Part shown: positions 59,715-64,000 of the stretch, one piece after another
Numbering within the stretch: the stretch's first letter is position 1
Layout: each line of letters starts with the position of its first letter
Origin: Paractinoplanes toevensis
GTDB lineage: Bacteria; Actinomycetota; Actinomycetes; Mycobacteriales; Micromonosporaceae
Direction of reading: 5' to 3'
Assembly (NCBI RefSeq): GCF_018332695.1
Contig: NZ_BOQN01000063.1
Coordinates: 1 to 64,000 of the forward strand
Length of the DNA stretch: 64,000 nucleotides
Position numbers and translations under genes: made by a program
Notes under the pieces: generated by a model
Database searches by the model: none
Told to the model about the DNA's origin: nothing
Seen by the model: the letters and a program-made list of their open reading frames with translations, nothing else

Positions 59715-60895
59715 GGGTCGCGGAGGCATGGCGGGTCGCCATCGATGCGCTGCGGGCCAACCGGCTGCGCAGCGTCCTGACGATGCTCGGCGTGGTCATC
59801 GGGGTGGGCGCCGTGGTCGCGCTCGTCGCCATCGGCACCGGGACCAAACGGCAGATCGAGCAGCAGGTCGAGGGCCTCGGGTCGAACCTGCTGATCGTGG
59901 TGCCGGGCCGCCTCGACCCGGGCGCCGCGCCCACCGCGTCGACGCTGACCATGGACGACGTCGACGCGGTCATCCGGGTCGTCGGGGACCGGTCCCGGGT
60001 CGCCGTGACGATCAGCTCCGGGGAGACCGTGCGGGCCGGTTCGCGTGAGGCGTACGCCAGCATGCAGGGTGTTCTGGAAACCACGCCGGACGTCTTCGTC
60101 CGGCGTCTCGACCGCGGCGCCTATCTGACCCGGACCGACGTGACCACCGGGCGGCGGGTCGCCGTGCTCGGCGCCGGGATCGCCCGGCAGTTGTTCGGCG
60201 ACCGGGACCCGATCGGCCGGCAGGTCACCATCGGCGGGGTGCGGTTCCGGGTGATCGGCACGTTCGAGGAGCTCGGGCAGAGCCTCGGCGTCGACCGGGA
60301 CAGCGAGGTGCACGTGCCGGTCACCGCGGCCCAGCGACTGCTCGGCACCCAGCGCATCGACGGTCTCGCGATCCGCGCCCCCGACCGGGAACGCATCGAC
60401 GCTCTCGGCGGCGCGGTGGTGGCCGCCCTGGTCAAGCGGCACCCGGACACCGACTTCAGCGCGGTCACCCAGGAGCAGATCCTCGGGGTGCTGGGCGACA
60501 TCCTCGGCGTGCTGACCGGGGTGCTGGCCGCGATCGCCGGGATCAGCCTGCTGGTCGGCGGCGTCGGCGTCTCCAACATCATGCTGGTGTCGGTGCGCGA
60601 GCGGACCAAGGAGATCGGCCTGCGCAAGGCGGTCGGCGCCCGGCCCCGCGACATCGGCGTGCAGTTCCTGCTCGAGGCGGTGCTGCTGACCACGATCGGC
60701 GGGGTCCTCGGCATGGCCCTGGGCATCTCGGCCGCGCTGCTGGTCGACCGCCTGACCCCGGTTCCGGCCGCGGTGACCTGGTGGTCCCTCGCGCTGGCCT
60801 TCGGGGTGTCGGCCGCCGTGGGCATCATCTTCGGGGTGATCCCGGCGCAGCGGGCCGGCCGTCTGGACCCCGTGGTAGCGCTCCGAACAGAGTGA
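59711..60895 (+). CDS. MacB/FtsX-type ABC transporter permease
   Basis: The 394-residue protein has an N-terminal membrane helix (RSVLTMLGVVIGVGAVVALVAIG), a large extracellular MacB_PCD domain (about 45-265) and three C-terminal helices (GVLAAIAGISLLVGGVGVSNIML, FLLEAVLLTTIGGVLGMALG, WWSLALAFGVSAAVGIIFGVIP), the FtsX pattern. With the two preceding genes it forms a mechanotransmission-type efflux pump for peptides, antibiotics or lipids; the substrate is unknown. Confidence 0.93.
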
Positions 60896-60939
60896 GCAAA
60901 ACTCAGATTTAATGCCCCGAATCTCGATAATCTCGGTTC

Positions 60940-61419
60940 GTGCGGCAATACGGGCAAATGCCGGAAGTCGAGTCCGTCATGGCGGCGCTCGTGTTCCGCG
61001 CCGGCCCACTGCTGTGCGCGCTGCGACTGGATGAGGTCGTCGAGACCATGCGACCGCTCGAGACCCAGCCGCTGGCCGGCACCCCGCCCTTCGTCCTCGG
61101 GATCTGCGTCATGCGCGGCGTGCCCACCCCGGTGATCGACGTGTCCCGGCTGCTGCGCGGCGACCAGGGCGAGCCCGAACGGTACGTCGCGGTCCGCACC
61201 GAGCGCGGCGCGGTCGCGCTGGCCACCGGCGAGATCATCGGGATCCGCAACGTCGACACGAGCGCCACCGGCGGCCATCCGGCCCTGCTCGGCGGCCGGT
61301 CCAGCCGGCTGGTCGCGGGCGTCGGCACCATCGGCGCCGAACCGTTGCTGCTGCTGCAGAGCATGCGCGCGGTGCCGGACGAGGTCTGGGAAGCCGCCGC
61401 CGCGGCGGTCACCTCATGA
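60940..61419 (+). CDS. CheW-domain chemosensory coupling protein (first)
   Basis: The GTG at 60940 gives 159 residues; ATGs at 60958 and 60979 are alternatives. The CheW beta-barrel pattern is clear: LVFRAGPLLCALRLDEVVETMRPLE, FVLGICVMRGVPTPVIDVSRLL and GEIIGIRNV. It should couple a receptor to a CheA kinase. Its stop overlaps the CheR start (ATGA). It corresponds in position to WspB of Wsp-type systems. Confidence 0.88.
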   Translation: MRQYGQMPEVESVMAALVFRAGPLLCALRLDEVVETMRPLETQPLAGTPPFVLGICVMRGVPTPVIDVSRLLRGDQGEPERYVAVRTERGAVALATGEIIGIRNVDTSATGGHPALLGGRSSRLVAGVGTIGAEPLLLLQSMRAVPDEVWEAAAAAVTS

Positions 61420-62804
61420 TCGTGGACGCCGAGGCCGGCCGGTTCCGGGAACTGCTCGGCCGGTGGCTCGGCTGGACGTTCAGCGACCGGGACGCGGGAC
61501 AGCTCGGCCCGCTGCTGGTCGAGCGGTCGCATGTGCACCGGATGAGCCGGGGCGAGTATCTCAACCGGCTGGCGGCCCGCCCGTGGAACAGCGAGATGAC
61601 CGAGCTCATCGAGCAGCTCAGCATCACCGAGACCTACTTCTTCCGGCACGGCGAGCAGTTCCGGGCGCTGCGCGAGGAGGCCCTGCCGCGGCGGATCATC
61701 GACCGGGCCGGCCAGCGGACGCTGCGCATGCTGTCGGTGGCCTGCTCGTCCGGCGAGGAGGCGTACAGCCTCGCGATCTCCGCGAAGGAGTCCCTGCCCG
61801 GCCCGGACTGGCTGGTCAGCGTGCTCGGGGTGGACGCCAACCCGGCGGTGCTGGGCCAGGCCACCGAGGGCTGGTACTCGGCGTGGTCGCTGCGGGAGAC
61901 CCCGGAGGCGGTGAAGCGCCGCTGGTTCCGGTCCGGCGAGCGCGGTTTCGGCGTCGACGAGGAGATCCGCCGGCTGGTGCAGTTCCGGCAGCACAACGTG
62001 GCCGAGCCGGACGCCACCCTGTGGCGGCCCGGCCAGTACGACGTGATCTTCTGCCGGAACCTGCTGATGTACCTGGTCCCGACGGTCGCGCAGGAGCTCG
62101 TCGAGCGGATGACCGCGGCCCTGGCCCCGGGCGGCTTCCTGTTCCTCGGGCACACCGACTCGCTCGGCGCCGACCCGGACGGCCTCGAACTGCGGCAGAC
62201 CCACGAGGCCTTCTACTACCGGCGCCGGGTGCCGTCCGCCGATCCCCCGCCGATGGCCGCCGCCCCCCGGCCGGCGCCCCGGCCCGCGCCGCCTCCCCAG
62301 CACCCGCCGCCGTCTTCGGACGCTTACCAGAAGGCGGTGACCCTGCTCGCCGACGAGCGGTTCACCGACGCGCTCGCCCTGCTCCCGGACCCGCGGCTGC
62401 CCCGCGAGCGGCTGCTGCGGGGCGTGCTGCTGGCCCAGGCCGGCCGGCTCGACGACGCGATCGACACGGCCCGCCGGCTGATCGACGACGACGGGCTGAA
62501 CCCCGACGCGCACCAATTGCTCGGCCTCTGCCTGGACGCCGCGACCGCGGTCGGCGAGGCGCTCGCGCAGTACCGGCTCGCCGCCTACCTCGACCCGGAC
62601 TTCGCGCTGCCCCGGTTGCGGCTCGGGCAACTGGCCCGGCGCGACGGCGACGCCCGCACCGCGGCCGGCGAGCTGGAACGGGCCCTCGCGCTGCTGCCGG
62701 CCGAGGACGATCTGCGGATCACCCTGTTCGGCGGCGGGTTCGGCCGGATCGCGCTGACCACGCTGTGCCGGGCCGAACTGGACGCCTGCGGGGTGCACCG
62801 ATGA
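61416..62804 (+). CDS. CheR-type methyltransferase with C-terminal TPR region
   Basis: The 462-residue protein has the CheR N-terminal helices and ITETYFFRHGEQFRALRE, the SAM-binding VACSSGEEAYSLAI and the family block YDVIFCRNLLMYLVP. A Pro-rich linker (about 270-300) and TPR-like helices (about 305-440, AYQKAVTLLADERFTDALALL...) follow. It methylates receptor glutamates with SAM. TPR-bearing CheR (WspC-like) is typical of alternative, non-flagellar chemosensory pathways. Confidence 0.92.
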   Translation: MIVDAEAGRFRELLGRWLGWTFSDRDAGQLGPLLVERSHVHRMSRGEYLNRLAARPWNSEMTELIEQLSITETYFFRHGEQFRALREEALPRRIIDRAGQRTLRMLSVACSSGEEAYSLAISAKESLPGPDWLVSVLGVDANPAVLGQATEGWYSAWSLRETPEAVKRRWFRSGERGFGVDEEIRRLVQFRQHNVAEPDATLWRPGQYDVIFCRNLLMYLVPTVAQELVERMTAALAPGGFLFLGHTDSLGADPDGLELRQTHEAFYYRRRVPSADPPPMAAAPRPAPRPAPPPQHPPPSSDAYQKAVTLLADERFTDALALLPDPRLPRERLLRGVLLAQAGRLDDAIDTARRLIDDDGLNPDAHQLLGLCLDAATAVGEALAQYRLAAYLDPDFALPRLRLGQLARRDGDARTAAGELERALALLPAEDDLRITLFGGGFGRIALTTLCRAELDACGVHR

Positions 62805-63337
62805 CCACTGTCGAACGGCGGATCACCCAGCTGCGGTCGGACTTCGACCGCTCCTTCGCCCAGCCGCTGGGCAGTCACGACGCCGGGCACGTGGAACTGC
62901 TGGCGATCAGGGCCGGCGGGCGGCCGTACGCCCTGCGGCTGGCACAGACGGCCGGCCTGCACCCGGACCGGCCGGTCACCCCGCTGCCCGGCCCGCTGCC
63001 GGCCCTGCTCGGGCTGGCCGGCTTCGCCGGCACGGTGATCCCGGTGTACGACCTGGCCGCGCTCCTCGGGCACCCGATCTCCGAGCGGCCACGCTGGCTG
63101 GTGCTGGCCACCGGCACGCCGCCGCTCGGCTTCGCCTTCCACAAGTTGGACGGGCACGTGCGGGTGTCCGCCGAGGCGATCATCGGCGAGGCCACCGGGG
63201 CCGGCCGGCGCGTTGTCCTGCGCGGCATGGCCACCCTCGACGGCACCGCCCGTCCGATCATCGACGTGCCGTCCGCCCGGGCTGCCGTCCACACGCTGGC
63301 CGGGCACGCACCGGGAACCGAGGAGGTAACGCGATGA
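62801..63337 (+). CDS. CheW-domain coupling protein (second)
   Basis: The 178-residue protein starts in the CheR stop (ATGA). CheW features: VELLAIRAGGRPYALRLAQTAGL, LLGLAGFAGTVIPVYDLAALLG and LGFAFHKLDGHVRV. A short N-terminal helix (TTVERRITQLRSDFDRSF) precedes the barrel. It occupies the WspD position. Its stop overlaps the receptor start (ATGATGG). Confidence 0.88.
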   Translation: MTTVERRITQLRSDFDRSFAQPLGSHDAGHVELLAIRAGGRPYALRLAQTAGLHPDRPVTPLPGPLPALLGLAGFAGTVIPVYDLAALLGHPISERPRWLVLATGTPPLGFAFHKLDGHVRVSAEAIIGEATGAGRRVVLRGMATLDGTARPIIDVPSARAAVHTLAGHAPGTEEVTR

Positions 63338-64000
63338 TGGCGGGACGGACCTTCGGGTTCAAACTGGCGGCCAGCTTCGGGCTGACGCTCGCGCTCACCC
63401 TGCTGATGACCGCGACGTCGGTGCTGGCCCTGCGCTACGTCGTGACCACCAAGGACGCGGTGATCAAGGAGGCGTCCGAGGGGCTCGTCGGCGCCACCGA
63501 GCTGAGCGCCACGATCGAACGCCGGATCAGCGACTACCGCGCCTTCATGCTGGGCAAGTCGGCCGAGTGGCTGACCGCCACCAACGCCGACCGCGCCGAA
63601 TTCCTCGCCCAGGTCATCAAACTGCGCACGACGCTCGACGACGACCCGGCCGCGATCAAGCAGCTGGACACGGTGTCGACCCTCGAGGCGACCCACAACA
63701 CGGTGGTCAGCGACCTGATCACCAAGCGGCAGAACATGACCGTGCTCAACATCGACGTCCTCAGCGACCCGCGGGCCAAACCGGCCCGGGAGGCGCTGAT
63801 CGGTGCCATCGAAACCCTGATCGAGCGGGTACGCGCGACGATGGCGCAAACCCGCACCGAGTCCTCGAGCCGGGCCACCTGGGCGATGATCTTCATCATC
63901 GGGCTCAGCGCGGTGCTCATCCTCGGGTCGGCCGCGGTGGCCTGGCGGCTCAGCCGCGACCTGCGCCGCGAGGTGGGCGCCGCGGTCGGGCACATCCAGA
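63334..64000 (+). CDS. methyl-accepting chemotaxis-like receptor, N-terminal part (cut by window end)
   Basis: The ATG at 63334, with GAGGAGGT upstream, gives about 222 residues in the window. A short basic start leads to one membrane helix (about 9-30, LAASFGLTLALTLLMTATSVLAL), an extracellular four-helix-bundle-type sensor (about 35-180) and a second helix (about 186-207, ATWAMIFIIGLSAVLILGSAAVAW), then RLSRDLRREVG, the start of a HAMP-like region. The signalling domain lies beyond the edge, so a histidine kinase remains possible, but the operon favours a receptor. Confidence 0.85.
   Translation, partial: MMAGRTFGFKLAASFGLTLALTLLMTATSVLALRYVVTTKDAVIKEASEGLVGATELSATIERRISDYRAFMLGKSAEWLTATNADRAEFLAQVIKLRTTLDDDPAAIKQLDTVSTLEATHNTVVSDLITKRQNMTVLNIDVLSDPRAKPAREALIGAIETLIERVRATMAQTRTESSSRATWAMIFIIGLSAVLILGSAAVAWRLSRDLRREVGAAVGHIQ

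Overview
The window is very GC-rich DNA with dense genes, frequent GTG/TTG starts and many 4-bp stop/start overlaps. It looks like the chromosome of a filamentous actinobacterium. F420-type oxidoreductase families, a SigE-type ECF sigma factor, a divergent glgA/glgC pair, many secreted actinobacterial enzymes and a chemosensory operon suggest the Micromonosporaceae (Actinoplanes-like). That placement is inference: no rRNA or tRNA gene was seen to confirm it.

Layout. 0-7 kb: small proteins, a DUF385/F420-type protein, a membrane-anchored FKBP isomerase, a retron-like reverse transcriptase, a divergent AraC regulator/SDR pair and a GHL10 glycosidase-like protein. 7-11 kb: an amine oxidase-like flavoprotein, the glgA<>glgC pair and a RibD/DHFR-like reductase. 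11-16 kb: an AraC regulator; a minus-strand group made of an AA10 copper oxygenase (LPMO), a small Tat protein, a DUF4331 protein and a His-rich protein; and a cytosolic FKBP. 16-22 kb: an SGNH esterase, a lipoprotein and a sugar ABC importer (binding protein and two permeases, no ATPase) with a readable promoter, operator-like palindrome and terminator. 22-26 kb: a YcnI-like protein, a DHH phosphoesterase and zwf. 26-29 kb: a coupled operon of ECF sigma factor, triple-repeat membrane protein and amidoligase, then a peroxiredoxin.

29-34 kb: an arginine permease/arginine deiminase/MarC-like/HtrA-like run, then a STAS protein. 34-43 kb: a secreted metzincin-like protease with PPC-type domains, a ROK sugar kinase, a Tat-exported DUF1800/DUF1501 pair, and a DUF2252/F420-PPOX/pirin run. 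43-52 kb: a 0.7-kb leader and a 6.5-kb gene for a 2174-residue, mostly disordered repeat protein with a TPR-like C-terminus, tail-to-tail with a membrane GGDEF cyclase. 52-57 kb: an EamA transporter, an acyltransferase, a CAP/SCP protein and an L,D-transpeptidase with a strong terminator. 57-64 kb: a decayed AHSA1-ArsR locus, a MacAB-like efflux operon, and a CheW-CheR(TPR)-CheW-chemoreceptor operon cut by the window edge.

The best candidates for something undescribed are: the sigma factor/repeat protein/amidoligase operon (26.1-28.6 kb); the giant disordered TPR protein with its long palindrome-bearing leader; the lone reverse transcriptase with no room for a canonical retron RNA; the DUF4331/Tat/His-rich module; and a dispersed structured repeat present in four copies (10.9, 25.6, 26.0 and 34.6 kb).
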